DNA of 64,000 nt from the NCBI RefSeq assembly GCF_026891035.1, contig NZ_JAPTGG010000001.1:1-64000 (forward strand), written 5' to 3'. Below, piece by piece: positions 52,957 to 62,040 of the stretch (position 1 is its first letter; each line of letters starts with the position of its first letter). The notes under the pieces were generated by a model, which saw nothing but the letters and a program-made list of their open reading frames with translations, made no database searches and had not been told where the DNA came from. The translations under genes and the position numbers were made by a program. Source of the DNA: Dasania phycosphaerae (lineage in GTDB: Bacteria > Pseudomonadota > Gammaproteobacteria > Pseudomonadales > Dasaniaceae).

Positions 52957-55515
52957 ATGCAAGAACAGTATTCACCCAAAGAGATAGAGCAACAGGCACA
53001 GCAGTACTGGGCCAACAACAAAAGCTTTGAAGTTGAAGTCGACACCAACAAAGACAAATACTACTGTCTGGCCATGTTCCCCTACCCCAGCGGCAGACTG
53101 CACATGGGCCATGTGCGCAACTACACCATTGCCGATGTGATCTCGCGCTACCAGCGCATGTTAGGTAAAAACGTCTTACAACCCATGGGCTGGGACGCCT
53201 TTGGCCTGCCCGCCGAAAATGCCGCCGCCAAAAATAACGTAGCCCCGGCTAAGTGGACAGACGAAAACATCGCCTATATGCGCGATCAATTAAAGCAATT
53301 AGGTTTTGCCTACGACTGGACCCGCGAGCTGGCCACCTGCAAGCCCGATTACTATCGCTGGGAGCAATGGTTTTTTACTCGCCTGTACGAAAAAGGCTTG
53401 GTCTATAAAAAAACCTCTGCCGTTAACTGGTGCCCCGTGGATGAAACCGTACTGGCCAACGAGCAAGTGATAGACGGCTGCTGCTGGCGCTGTGACACCC
53501 AGGTGGTGAAAAAAGAAATCCCGCAGTGGTTTATTAAAATCACCGAATACGCCGACCAGCTATTAGCCGACCTAGACCAACTAGACGGCTGGCCCGAGCA
53601 AGTTAAAACCATGCAGCGCAACTGGATAGGCCGCTCAGAAGGGGTAGAAATGACCTTCGCCCTGGAGCAGGCCGTTGCCGGCATAGACAACTTTGATGTG
53701 TACACCACCCGCCCCGATACCCTAATGGGGGCTACCTATGTGAGCCTAGCTGCCGAGCACCCTATCAGCTTGGAGCTGGCCAAAAACAACCCCGAATTAA
53801 ATGCCTTTATCCAAGAGTGTAAAGTCAGCTCGGTAGCCGAAGCTGATATGGCCACCATGGAGAAAAAAGGTGTCTACACCGGCATTAACGCTGTACACCC
53901 CATCACTGGCAAAGCGGTACCGGTATGGGTGGCCAACTATGTATTAATGGATTATGGCTCAGGCGCCGTGATGGCCGTACCCGCCCACGATGAGCGCGAC
54001 TTTGATTTTGCTACTCTTTATGGTTTACCAAAAATCAAAGTCATTAAATCAGACAAAGAAATCGCTCTTGAAAAAGAGCTTACTGCTCTTCAAAGCGCCC
54101 CCCAAGATCCTGAGTTAATTGCCAAAAAACAACTAATTGAATCCATTGAAAAAGATCTTTCTCATTACCAATCTTTAAGCTTTGCAGTTACGGAAAAAGG
54201 AGAGACAATCAACTCTGGCGAGTTTGACGGCCTAGATTTTGAAGCCGCCTTTGACGCCATCGCCGACAAATTAGTCGCCCTAAAAAAAGGCAAGCGCACC
54301 ACCAACTACCGCCTACGCGACTGGGGTGTATCCCGCCAGCGTTACTGGGGCTCACCTATACCCATGTTTAACCTGCCCGAAGGTGGCGAAATACCGGTGC
54401 CTGCCGATCGCTTACCCGCACTGCTGCCCACAGACGTGGTCATGGACGGTGTTAGCTCACCGATTAAGAGCGACCCCGAATGGCGCAAGGACAACCTTGA
54501 TGGCAAACCCGTAGAGCGCGAAACCGATACCTTCGATACCTTTATGGAATCCTCTTGGTACTACGCCCGCTTCACCAGCCCCAACTACGAAGAAGGCATG
54601 CTGGACAGCGACGCCGCCAACTACTGGCTGCCCGTAGACCAATATGTGGGTGGTATAGAGCACGCTATTTTACATTTGTTATACGCGCGCTTCTTCCACA
54701 AGCTAATGCGCGACGAAGGCCTGGTCAATTGCGACGAACCCTTCGACCGCCTATTGTGCCAAGGCATGGTGTTAAAAGACGGCAGCAAAATGTCCAAGTC
54801 CAAGGGCAACACCGTAGACCCGCAGCAAATGATAGAGCAATACGGTGCCGATACCGTGCGCCTGTTTATTATGTTTGCCGCGCCTCCCGAGCAATCGCTG
54901 GAGTGGTCGGACTCGGCTGTGGGCGGCTCCTCTAAATACCTTAACCGCCTGTGGAAAATTATTCACAAACATTTAGCCAGTGGCGCAGCCCCCGAGCTAA
55001 ACAAAAATAATTTAACCACAGCGCAACAAGACCTGCGCCGCAAAACTCACGAAACCATAGCCAAGGTTAGCGACGACTGCGACCGCCGCCTAACCTTTAA
55101 TACCGCCATAGCCGCGATTATGGAGCTCACCAACGACTTGAATAAATTTCAAGATCGTGAAGGCCAAGGTTTAGCGGTAGAGCGTGAAGCCATCGAAACT
55201 ATCGTGTTATTGTTGTCACCCATAGCGCCGCATATTTGCCACAGCCTATGGCAAAGCTTAGGCCATGCAAAAGCCATAATCGACACGCCTTGGCCCAAGG
55301 TAGACGAAAAAGCCTTAGTGCGTGACAGCATAGAAATGGTAGTACAGGTAAATGGCAAGGTACGCGGTAAAATTGAAGTTGCCGCCGATGCCAGCCAAGA
55401 CGCTGTTTTAGCTTTAGCCATGGCCGATGAGCGTGTGCAAAAGTTTATCGAAGGTAAAGAAATTAAAATGCAAAAAGTGATACCCGGTAAACTGGTCACT
55501 ATCGCTGTTAAATAA
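52957..55515 (+). CDS. leuS: Leucyl-tRNA synthetase (with unusual editing-domain segment)
   Basis: An 852-residue class I synthetase. HIGH-type motif HMGH in PSGRLHMGHVRNY, KMSKS motif in GSKMSKSKGN, CP1 editing domain and anticodon-binding domain are present. Residues about 349-421 (54001-54219) carry a Lys/Glu-rich stretch roughly 30 residues longer than the E. coli equivalent. Hand count gives about 34% G+C at 54001-54180, against 57-60% in the flanking 60-base lines. It is first of leuS - lptE - holA. Confidence 0.96.
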   Translation: MQEQYSPKEIEQQAQQYWANNKSFEVEVDTNKDKYYCLAMFPYPSGRLHMGHVRNYTIADVISRYQRMLGKNVLQPMGWDAFGLPAENAAAKNNVAPAKWTDENIAYMRDQLKQLGFAYDWTRELATCKPDYYRWEQWFFTRLYEKGLVYKKTSAVNWCPVDETVLANEQVIDGCCWRCDTQVVKKEIPQWFIKITEYADQLLADLDQLDGWPEQVKTMQRNWIGRSEGVEMTFALEQAVAGIDNFDVYTTRPDTLMGATYVSLAAEHPISLELAKNNPELNAFIQECKVSSVAEADMATMEKKGVYTGINAVHPITGKAVPVWVANYVLMDYGSGAVMAVPAHDERDFDFATLYGLPKIKVIKSDKEIALEKELTALQSAPQDPELIAKKQLIESIEKDLSHYQSLSFAVTEKGETINSGEFDGLDFEAAFDAIADKLVALKKGKRTTNYRLRDWGVSRQRYWGSPIPMFNLPEGGEIPVPADRLPALLPTDVVMDGVSSPIKSDPEWRKDNLDGKPVERETDTFDTFMESSWYYARFTSPNYEEGMLDSDAANYWLPVDQYVGGIEHAILHLLYARFFHKLMRDEGLVNCDEPFDRLLCQGMVLKDGSKMSKSKGNTVDPQQMIEQYGADTVRLFIMFAAPPEQSLEWSDSAVGGSSKYLNRLWKIIHKHLASGAAPELNKNNLTTAQQDLRRKTHETIAKVSDDCDRRLTFNTAIAAIMELTNDLNKFQDREGQGLAVEREAIETIVLLLSPIAPHICHSLWQSLGHAKAIIDTPWPKVDEKALVRDSIEMVVQVNGKVRGKIEVAADASQDAVLALAMADERVQKFIEGKEIKMQKVIPGKLVTIAVK

Positions 55516-55535
55516 TAAACCTATAGAGAAACGCT

Positions 55536-56162
55536 ATGCTGAAAACCACGACGTTTTACACCGCACTTGCTACCGCCCTATTAGTCAGCGCCTGTGGTTT
55601 TCAGCTACGCGGTAACTTGGAGCTACCCGCCGGTGCCGAGCCTATTAGCATACGCTCGGCCAATAGTTATTCGCCGCTAAGCATAGCGCTTAAAAACAGC
55701 CTCACCAGCCAACAGGTTAAAGTGGCAGACGATGCCGCAGTCGCGGCTGAACAAATTATTAATGCCGAGACCCTAAGCGAACAAGGTGAATACAAAGTCA
55801 AACAAGAACAAACTCAGGGCTTTCAAATTCACCTACTGAAACAAAACCGTGAGCGCCGCACCTTAACCCTGGGCGCGGGTGCCAGCGTAGCCGAGTACCA
55901 GCTAATAGAAACGGTAACCTTTGACCTGCGCAATCCCTTAGGCCAAACCGTACTGGGGCCGGTCACCCTTAGCGAATACAAGGCCCTGCCCAACGACCCC
56001 AACAAGGTGATTAGCAGCTCGGAAGAAACCGATTTAATACGCCAGGAAATGCTATTGGCCTTAGCGCAAAAAATAGCGCGCCAAATCAGTCGTTTTGATT
56101 TTGCTAAAGAGCTAGATAAGCTAGCCAAAACCACTGCGCCCGCTGCTAACAGCCAGCCCTAA
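55536..56162 (+). CDS. lptE: LPS assembly lipoprotein LptE
   Basis: A 208-residue outer-membrane lipoprotein that plugs LptD. The lipobox LVSAC with Cys20 ends the signal sequence, followed by GFQLRGNLELP, typical of LptE. A Lys/Glu-rich tail is slightly long. It follows leuS by 20 bases and precedes holA by 2. Confidence 0.93.
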   Translation: MLKTTTFYTALATALLVSACGFQLRGNLELPAGAEPISIRSANSYSPLSIALKNSLTSQQVKVADDAAVAAEQIINAETLSEQGEYKVKQEQTQGFQIHLLKQNRERRTLTLGAGASVAEYQLIETVTFDLRNPLGQTVLGPVTLSEYKALPNDPNKVISSSEETDLIRQEMLLALAQKIARQISRFDFAKELDKLAKTTAPAANSQP

Positions 56163-56164
56163 TC

Positions 56165-57184
56165 ATGAAAATTAAAGCCGAGCAATTAGCCCAGCAATTA
56201 AAAAAACAATTATTGCCCGTCTATCTGTTGCACGGTGATGAACCGCTTTTAATACAGGAATGCGCCGACCATGTGCGCAGCGCCTGCAAGGCCCAAGGCT
56301 TTGGCGACCGCGACATTATTCACGTAGATAATAATTTTAACGGCGAAGAACTATACGCCAGCAATCAAGCCATCTCGCTATTTGCCGAACGCAAAATTAT
56401 TGAACTGCGCATGCCCAGCAGTAAACCCGGCACCGCGGGCTCTAAAGCACTGCTGGATTACGTAGCCAACCCCAGCCCCGATAATGTACTGCTTATTATT
56501 TGCGGCAAAGTTGAATCTGCCAGCCAACGCAGTAAATGGTTTAAAACCGTAGAGGCCGCTGGCGCCTCGGTGCAAGTTTGGCCCATCAACGCCCGCGACC
56601 TGCCGCGCTGGATAGAGCAGCGCTTGCGCGCACAAGGCATGCAAGCCAACCCCGATGCCATAGAGCTACTAGCCGATAGAGTCGAAGGTAACTTACTGGC
56701 TGCCGCCCAAGAAGTACACAAACTGCAACTCTACGCCGAGCAACAAACCATTACCGTAGAAACCGTGATGGCAGCGGTTGCCGACAGCGCCCGCTATAAT
56801 ATTTTTGGTTTAATCGATAGCTGCCTAGAAGGCGACACCGGCAGCGCCCTAAAAATGCTGCAAGGCCTAAAAGCTGAAGGCAATCAGGTATTTGCCATAC
56901 TGCCCCTGTTTACCCGCGAGCTGCGCAACCTCTACGCCTGCGCGCAACAAATCAGCGCCGGCCACGGTGTAGACCGGGTGCTGCAAAACCAGCGCATCTG
57001 GGACAGCCGCAAACGCATGACCAAAATGGCACTGCAAAAACTCAACGTCGTGCGCATAGCGCAACTCATACAACTGGCCAATCGCATAGATCAATCGGCC
57101 AAAGGCATGGGCAAAGACAATAGCTGGGATTTATTAGAACAACTCATCGTAATGATGACCGGAAAGAAGCTAGCGGTAAGCTAA
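56165..57184 (+). CDS. holA: DNA polymerase III delta subunit HolA
   Basis: A 339-residue clamp-loader subunit. It starts MKIKAEQLAQQLKKQLLPVYLLHGDEPLL, with conserved GDEPLLIQE, and the three-domain layout is of normal length. It follows lptE by 2 bases. The expected next gene nadD is not present downstream. Confidence 0.94.
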   Translation: MKIKAEQLAQQLKKQLLPVYLLHGDEPLLIQECADHVRSACKAQGFGDRDIIHVDNNFNGEELYASNQAISLFAERKIIELRMPSSKPGTAGSKALLDYVANPSPDNVLLIICGKVESASQRSKWFKTVEAAGASVQVWPINARDLPRWIEQRLRAQGMQANPDAIELLADRVEGNLLAAAQEVHKLQLYAEQQTITVETVMAAVADSARYNIFGLIDSCLEGDTGSALKMLQGLKAEGNQVFAILPLFTRELRNLYACAQQISAGHGVDRVLQNQRIWDSRKRMTKMALQKLNVVRIAQLIQLANRIDQSAKGMGKDNSWDLLEQLIVMMTGKKLAVS

Positions 57185-57408
57185 CTGCAAGCCGCAAAAA
57201 ATTTCACCCACTCCCCACCCAAAAACACTGCTTATTTTCTTTACTTGCCGCTTATAGCTTGCCACTTACAGCTCGTTTTTTATGCTTTTAAACATATCCA
57301 CAATATCTGTGGATAAGTCTGTGTAGAGCTCAGTGATAAAGCTGGCTAAGGCAGTGGCGGCAGGCGCTTCAGCATTATGATTAAAAATGAACCCGCCACA
57401 AAAAGCGC

Positions 57409-57615
57409 TTATTTTATAGGCTTTTTTGCCTTTTTTACGTTTACTATTTGCACTACCAGCCCGGTAGTTAACGCCACCCCGAACAAAATTAATACAGCAT
57501 CCTGCAGGATATTCACAGTTATACCTGCAGCTAAAATTAGCGCGCCTACAACAAAGCCAATACGGGTATAAGTGAGGTCAATATTAAGAGCGCGCATGGC
57601 GCTAACCAATGTCAT
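57409..57615 (-). CDS. Small two-helix membrane protein
   Basis: A 68-residue protein with two hydrophobic helices (about 17-38 and 42-58) and a basic C-terminus (NVKKAKKPIK). No family is recognised. It stands downstream of the alpha/beta hydrolase gene on the same strand, 19 bases from it. Confidence 0.5.
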   Translation of the reverse strand: MTLVSAMRALNIDLTYTRIGFVVGALILAAGITVNILQDAVLILFGVALTTGLVVQIVNVKKAKKPIK

Positions 57616-57634
57616 CTAGGTAAACACTTATGGG

Positions 57635-58453
57635 CTAAGCCTGATCGTACTCACCCATAAAAAACTGGGTGATGCGCTTAAAAGCGCGCTTGTCTTGCAA
57701 ATAAAACAGATGGCCACCACTAAACAGCTGTAAATGGGAGTGCGGTATTTGGCTATGCATGGCCTCTAGATTTGCTGGCGGGGCTATACCATCAAAGCGG
57801 CCACCACAAATAAAAACCGGCATCTGCAACTGCGGCAACTGAGCGTAAGTATCGTGGCCTATACGCGCCTGTAATTGACGCTGGAGACCTATGGCGTGGT
57901 TAGGTTCATCAACACCGATTTGCTTAGCTGCTAGCTGATAATTAATTAAACGCTGAAACGTCTCGGCATGGCTAAGCTGCCAGGCATGATCCCTGCGGGT
58001 ATCGCTTAACACTAAAAACCGTTTAGCGCGCTCGTAGGCTGGTAGCGCATCTAAGGTATGCATAGCAAAAGAGTCACCGCCCTCTCCACCACTGGAGGTG
58101 CAGGCCAGGACTAAACGTTGCACATGCTGTGGGTAATTCAGGGCAAAATGCTGCGCCACCATGCCACCAAAAGAGACACCCATAACTAGGCAACTATCCC
58201 ATCCCACCGCCGCTAATAAAGCTGCAGTATCATCGGCGTAGTCCTGTAGCGTATAGGGATAATCTGGCTTACCGCTTTGCCCCAGGCCACGCTGGTCAAA
58301 AGCCAGTATGGTAAAGTGCTGGGCCAAGCTGGAATCAAAAATATTGGGCTTGTTGCGCAGGTCTGCGCCACTGCCATTAATATAAAGCAGCTTGGGGCCA
58401 TGGCCTTGTATTTCGTAATACAAAGATATATCGCGGGCTTGTATAAACGGCAT
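57635..58453 (-). CDS. Alpha/beta hydrolase
   Basis: A 272-residue alpha/beta-fold hydrolase. The nucleophile is Ser94 in GVSFGG, the probable acid is Asp in GGRFDGIAP and the His is in SGGHLFYL. DQRGLGQSGKP marks the lid-proximal loop. Substrate unknown; esterase, peptidase or dehalogenase activity is possible. It follows the PTP-like gene by 19 bases and may share its transcript. Confidence 0.88.
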   Translation of the reverse strand: MPFIQARDISLYYEIQGHGPKLLYINGSGADLRNKPNIFDSSLAQHFTILAFDQRGLGQSGKPDYPYTLQDYADDTAALLAAVGWDSCLVMGVSFGGMVAQHFALNYPQHVQRLVLACTSSGGEGGDSFAMHTLDALPAYERAKRFLVLSDTRRDHAWQLSHAETFQRLINYQLAAKQIGVDEPNHAIGLQRQLQARIGHDTYAQLPQLQMPVFICGGRFDGIAPPANLEAMHSQIPHSHLQLFSGGHLFYLQDKRAFKRITQFFMGEYDQA

Positions 58454-58472
58454 ACTTTAATAAAGCTAAGTG

Positions 58473-58982
58473 TTAGAAACGATAGAGTTTTTCACGTACT
58501 ACCGGTGCCATACCACTTAAGCCCCAACGCTGCCCCTCGGCCATAGCCTCGTCTACAGAATTGCCTTGTAACTTAGCTGATATCACCGCCACCAAAGCGC
58601 CCACTCTGTTGCCACTGGCGCAATGTAATAACACCGCCTCGCCATCTACCTGCGCCAGCAAGGCCGCTAATTTTTCGGCATTAGCCACATTTATGTCACC
58701 GGCATCACCAATAGCAAGATTGTGGTATTGCATACCTAGTGACTCAACCGCCGCCTGCTCATCCCACATTAATTCATCATGAGGGCGTAGGTTAATAATA
58801 TGTTTGATGCCCGCCTGTTTAAGCAGTTGCAGCTCAACTATGCTGGGCTGGCCACTGCTAAATATATACTCATCGGTTTGACGTATATTTTTAATCGACG
58901 AATCATTGATTAGCGCGCTATCAAATTCAGCCCATACTAAGCCTGCCACTAGCATCAGGGCACTAAAGAATAGGGTTTTCAT
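58473..58982 (-). CDS. Periplasmic protein-tyrosine-phosphatase-like protein
   Basis: A 169-residue exported protein with a signal peptide (cleavage near Ala18) and a PTP-type active site HCASGNR with Cys121 and Arg126. The fold matches the small beta-lactamase-hydrolase-like/DUF442 phosphatase group. A periplasmic phosphatase is uncommon for this group in gammaproteobacteria. The substrate is unknown. Confidence 0.82.
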   Translation of the reverse strand: MKTLFFSALMLVAGLVWAEFDSALINDSSIKNIRQTDEYIFSSGQPSIVELQLLKQAGIKHIINLRPHDELMWDEQAAVESLGMQYHNLAIGDAGDINVANAEKLAALLAQVDGEAVLLHCASGNRVGALVAVISAKLQGNSVDEAMAEGQRWGLSGMAPVVREKLYRF

Positions 58983-59162
58983 ACTAAGCCTCCACGGCCA
59001 CAGCCTTTATTGTTGTGATTGGGCATTAGTTTAACAAATAGTCAGCGCTATTGTTGTTCTTTATAGTCGATCTGATAACAGCCAAAATAGAGATAGGCAT
59101 ACACTTATCGGCTAGCCTCAAAACATTTGAAACACAGCAATATTAAAATACGCTCGATGGCA

Positions 59163-59324
59163 GAGGGGTGAGCCGGGTGCTGTCGCGAAATATAAGAGGG
59201 CTGGCCGGGGTAGCGGATGAGACAGCGTAGCGCCTTAAGGCTCTGTAGCGGACACGGGCGTCTTGTTAGATAAAGGAGGGAGGGGCCAGACCATGTAGCG
59301 GCGGTATCCGGCTCAGTCATCGGG
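59163..59324 (+). repeat. Mosaic intergenic repeat, form B copy 1
   Basis: 162 bases, the same length as the copy at 59625-59786, and about nine in ten positions agree by eye. The core GGATGAGACAGCG...GGCTC is shared with form A. Confidence 0.88.
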
Positions 59325-59412
59325 TTTAGTAAACCACTGTGCTGGTCTAGAACGTTCCCAAAAAAAACAAAACCGAAAGCTTACCTGTTGGGATAATTAG
59401 AAGTTTTAAATC

Positions 59413-59563
59413 CGGCAATGGCACAAGGTCATTGCTCCATGATGGCGGCCCTCCGGGCTACCTTCACTCCCGCCTGAGCCCGCCTCCCCTGCGGGGAAGG
59501 CAGTCGGTCTCATGCGCTCACTCAGCGCTCATCTTTTATATTCCGCAATAACCTTCTGCCATT
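59413..59563 (-). repeat. Mosaic intergenic repeat, form A copy 3 (inverted)
   Basis: The inverse complement of the form A ends: CGGCAATGGCACAAGGTCAT at the left and ATTCCGCAATAACCTT near the right. The centre carries a different hairpin (CCTCCCCTGCGGGGAAGG) from the other two form A copies. Confidence 0.85.
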
Positions 59564-59624
59564 ACCTGTCTATCGTAGTACATCAAAGTACATATTTTTT
59601 ACCGACAGTAGTAAACGCTAGCAC

Positions 59625-59786
59625 GAGGGTTGAGCCAGGTGCTGTCGTAAAATATAAAAGGGCTAGCCGGGGTAGCGTATGAGACAGCGCAGCGCCTTAA
59701 GGCTCAGTAGCGGACGCGGTCGTCTTTTTAGATAAAGGGGGGAGGGGCCAGACCATGTAGCGAGAGCATCCGGCTCAGCCATCGGC
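59625..59786 (+). repeat. Mosaic intergenic repeat, form B copy 2
   Basis: 162 bases parallel to copy 1. The pair flanks the inverted form A copy, giving a B-A'-B arrangement. Confidence 0.88.
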
Positions 59787-59826
59787 GTAACTAAACCTCA
59801 CAATCAGCAAAGATTTCTCAGTCAAA

Positions 59827-59856
59827 AAAAAGCTCCTACCAAGGCAGGAGCTTTTT
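59827..59856 (-). terminator. Intrinsic terminator of the ompA-like operon
   Basis: AAAAAGCTCCT (59827-59837) pairs with AGGAGCTTTTT (59846-59856). On the minus strand a T-tract follows the stem. It lies downstream of the OmpA-like stop. Confidence 0.85.
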
Positions 59857-59917
59857 CATAGTTACGTCATACCGCCTTTGCGTAAAGGCGAAACATATCA
59901 GTATTAATTTACAGCGT

Positions 59918-61027
59918 TTACTCTGTTACTTGCGCTTTAAATACCGCAGCTACTCGACGATTAGCCTTGCGGCCAGCTACTGTTGAATTATCAGCTACAG
60001 GGCGGTCTTCGCCATAACCTACAGCGGTTAAACGATTAGCGGCTATGCCAAACTGGTTAATTAACACATCGCGCACTGCCTCGGCACGGCGCTGTGATAA
60101 ACGCTGGTTAAAGGCGGCACCACCACTGCTATCGGTGTGGCCTTCTATTACAGCTGTTACCGATGAATATTTACGCATAAAGGCCGCAGCCTTTTCTACT
60201 TCTGGCATAAAGTTATCAGTTAGCTGCGCTGAGCTGCTAGCAAAAGATACATTTAATACTATGGTCTCTGTGCGAGTCAGTTTTTCAGCACAACCTTTGG
60301 CATCAACCTTGGCACCAGCAACCGTATTGGGGCACTGATCTTTAGAGTTGACCACGCCGTCGCCATCTGAATCCAGCTCGCAGCCGCGGCTGTCTACACT
60401 AACACCCATAGCACTATTCGGGCATTGATCCTGGCTATCTATCACACCATCTTTATCAGCATCGGCTACCATAGGTTTTTGAGCTACCGGCTTGGCGGCT
60501 GTTTTGCCGAAGGCATAGCTCAAAGCGATGGTGAAAAGACCATCATTCTCGCTGTAGTCCAATGCGTGTACCAAGCGATAATCAACCTTAGTAGACCATC
60601 TATCACTAAAGGCATAGCGAAAGCCGGGGCCAAAGGTCGCCGTAGTTTCACCGTTTTCACCCGAAAGGTCGTAGTCATATTCCTGATGGCCAAGGCCCAA
60701 AGCCAGGTAAGGAGTAAACTTGTTATTACCTAAAGCATTAAGGTTATAGATACCTTCTAATAATAAATGCTTCATATCAGCATCATTACCGGGAACACCT
60801 TCGCTATCCATAGAGCCTTGTAGGTATTTTAATTCCGTACCCCATGATTCGTTATATTGATACTCCACGCCCAAGCCATAGACTACATCTTCATTTAAGC
60901 GTCTTTCACTATCAGGCTTTTGGTGGCCTACCATAGGGTTAAGATACCACTGGCCGCTGTGATCTTCAGCAAGTGCAATATTAGCTATAGACAGGGCTAT
61001 GGCTGTTACTAATGTTTTTTTCATCAT
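59918..61027 (-). CDS. OmpA-like protein with type-3 thrombospondin repeats
   Basis: A 369-residue outer-membrane protein. A signal peptide (AEDHSG after Ala21) is followed by an eight-strand beta-barrel (about 25-180), two calcium-type repeats with DADKDGVIDSQDQCP and DSDGDGVVNSKDQCP, and an OmpA peptidoglycan-binding domain (GHTDSSGGAAFNQRLSQRRA). The start is ATG 61027; GGAG of the ribosome site lies upstream. It lies 34 bases after mscS and is likely co-transcribed. Confidence 0.93.
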   Translation of the reverse strand: MMKKTLVTAIALSIANIALAEDHSGQWYLNPMVGHQKPDSERRLNEDVVYGLGVEYQYNESWGTELKYLQGSMDSEGVPGNDADMKHLLLEGIYNLNALGNNKFTPYLALGLGHQEYDYDLSGENGETTATFGPGFRYAFSDRWSTKVDYRLVHALDYSENDGLFTIALSYAFGKTAAKPVAQKPMVADADKDGVIDSQDQCPNSAMGVSVDSRGCELDSDGDGVVNSKDQCPNTVAGAKVDAKGCAEKLTRTETIVLNVSFASSSAQLTDNFMPEVEKAAAFMRKYSSVTAVIEGHTDSSGGAAFNQRLSQRRAEAVRDVLINQFGIAANRLTAVGYGEDRPVADNSTVAGRKANRRVAAVFKAQVTE

Positions 61028-61061
61028 AATAAACTCCAATTTTATATTAATAAGCTTTATG

Positions 61062-61880
61062 CTAGCTCACTTCTTTGTGTAAGTGCACATCCATTTGTGG
61101 ATAAGGTATACCTATACCCTCTTCATCAAATCGCAACTTAATTTTCTCGGTAAGATCAAAGCGCGTAGGCCAGTAATCCGCTGAATTAACCCAGGGGCGA
61201 ACTACAAAATTAACCGACGAATCAGCTAACTCAGATACCGCAATAGTCACTTCTGGATCAGCTAACACACGCTCGTCGGCAGCCACAATCTCATTAAGTA
61301 TTTGTTTAGCTAGGCGTATATCTGCATCGTAAGATATACCCACAATTAAATCGATACGCCTAGTAGGCTCTGTTGAGTAATTAGTGATGGCCCCACCCAT
61401 AATACCTGAATTTGGCACTGTAATAATTTTATTATCACCGGTTTTAAGAATAGTGCTAAAAATACTGATATTTTTCACTGTGCCCATCACGCCACCGGCC
61501 TCTATAAAATCACCCAGTTTTATGGGGCGAAACAATATGATCAGCACCCCTGAGGCGAAATTAGCCAATGAGCCCTGTAAGGCCAAGCCCACCGCCAGAC
61601 CCGCCGCACCAATAATGGCAACAAATGAAGCCGTTTGTATGCCTATTTGCCCTAAGGCAGCAATCACCACAAAAGCTAGCAGCAGGCCATTAATTAAGTT
61701 AGCCGTAAAATTGCTAATGGTGCCGTCTACGCCACTTTTTACCATAGAGTTTTTAACCGCAGTAGCAATGTATTTTGCAATCATTTTACCAATTACAAAA
61801 ATAGCAACAGCCAAGGCCAACTTAACGCCGTACTCAATAATTACCGGCAGATAATTATCAAGCATTTTTTGTATATCCAT
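61062..61880 (-). CDS. mscS: Small-conductance mechanosensitive channel MscS
   Basis: A 272-residue MscS-family channel. Three N-terminal membrane helices precede the pore helix GLAVGLALQGSLANFASG, then the cytoplasmic vestibule. It releases osmolytes under hypo-osmotic stress. The start is at MDIQKML (ATG 61880), because AAGGGGCG lies 6-8 bases upstream; the frame is open to 61895. A CpxR-type box lies about 130 bases upstream. Confidence 0.95.
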   Translation of the reverse strand: MDIQKMLDNYLPVIIEYGVKLALAVAIFVIGKMIAKYIATAVKNSMVKSGVDGTISNFTANLINGLLLAFVVIAALGQIGIQTASFVAIIGAAGLAVGLALQGSLANFASGVLIILFRPIKLGDFIEAGGVMGTVKNISIFSTILKTGDNKIITVPNSGIMGGAITNYSTEPTRRIDLIVGISYDADIRLAKQILNEIVAADERVLADPEVTIAVSELADSSVNFVVRPWVNSADYWPTRFDLTEKIKLRFDEEGIGIPYPQMDVHLHKEVS

Positions 61881-61961
61881 ATTTCGCCCCTTCATGTTAA
61901 TCGTTAATTAATATATGCACACAAACTAAATTTCAATTGCTTCCACATCAGCACGAAAACA

Positions 61962-62022
61962 ATTATACGGACTATAACGCGGCAAAAACATCATACAAGC
62001 ATATTATTTTACAGCATTTTAC
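61962..62022 (-). promoter_or_regulatory. mscS promoter with CpxR-type box
   Basis: On the minus strand TATAAT (61962-61967) is a perfect -10. The box GTAAA-N5-GTAAA (complement of TTTAC at 62008-62012 and 62018-62022) is centred near 62015, about -60 from a start near 61955. The -35 is weak, consistent with activator dependence. Confidence 0.6.
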
Positions 62023-62040
62023 AACTGCCAATGTAGGCTC

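Noticed and set aside
57185..57408. nadD expected after holA
   Set aside because: No nucleotidyltransferase motif or open frame of the right size is present; the order is broken here.
59105..59320. Open reading frame of 71 codons on the minus strand in the second repeat cluster
   Set aside because: Same reason: repeat-derived peptide without conserved start context.
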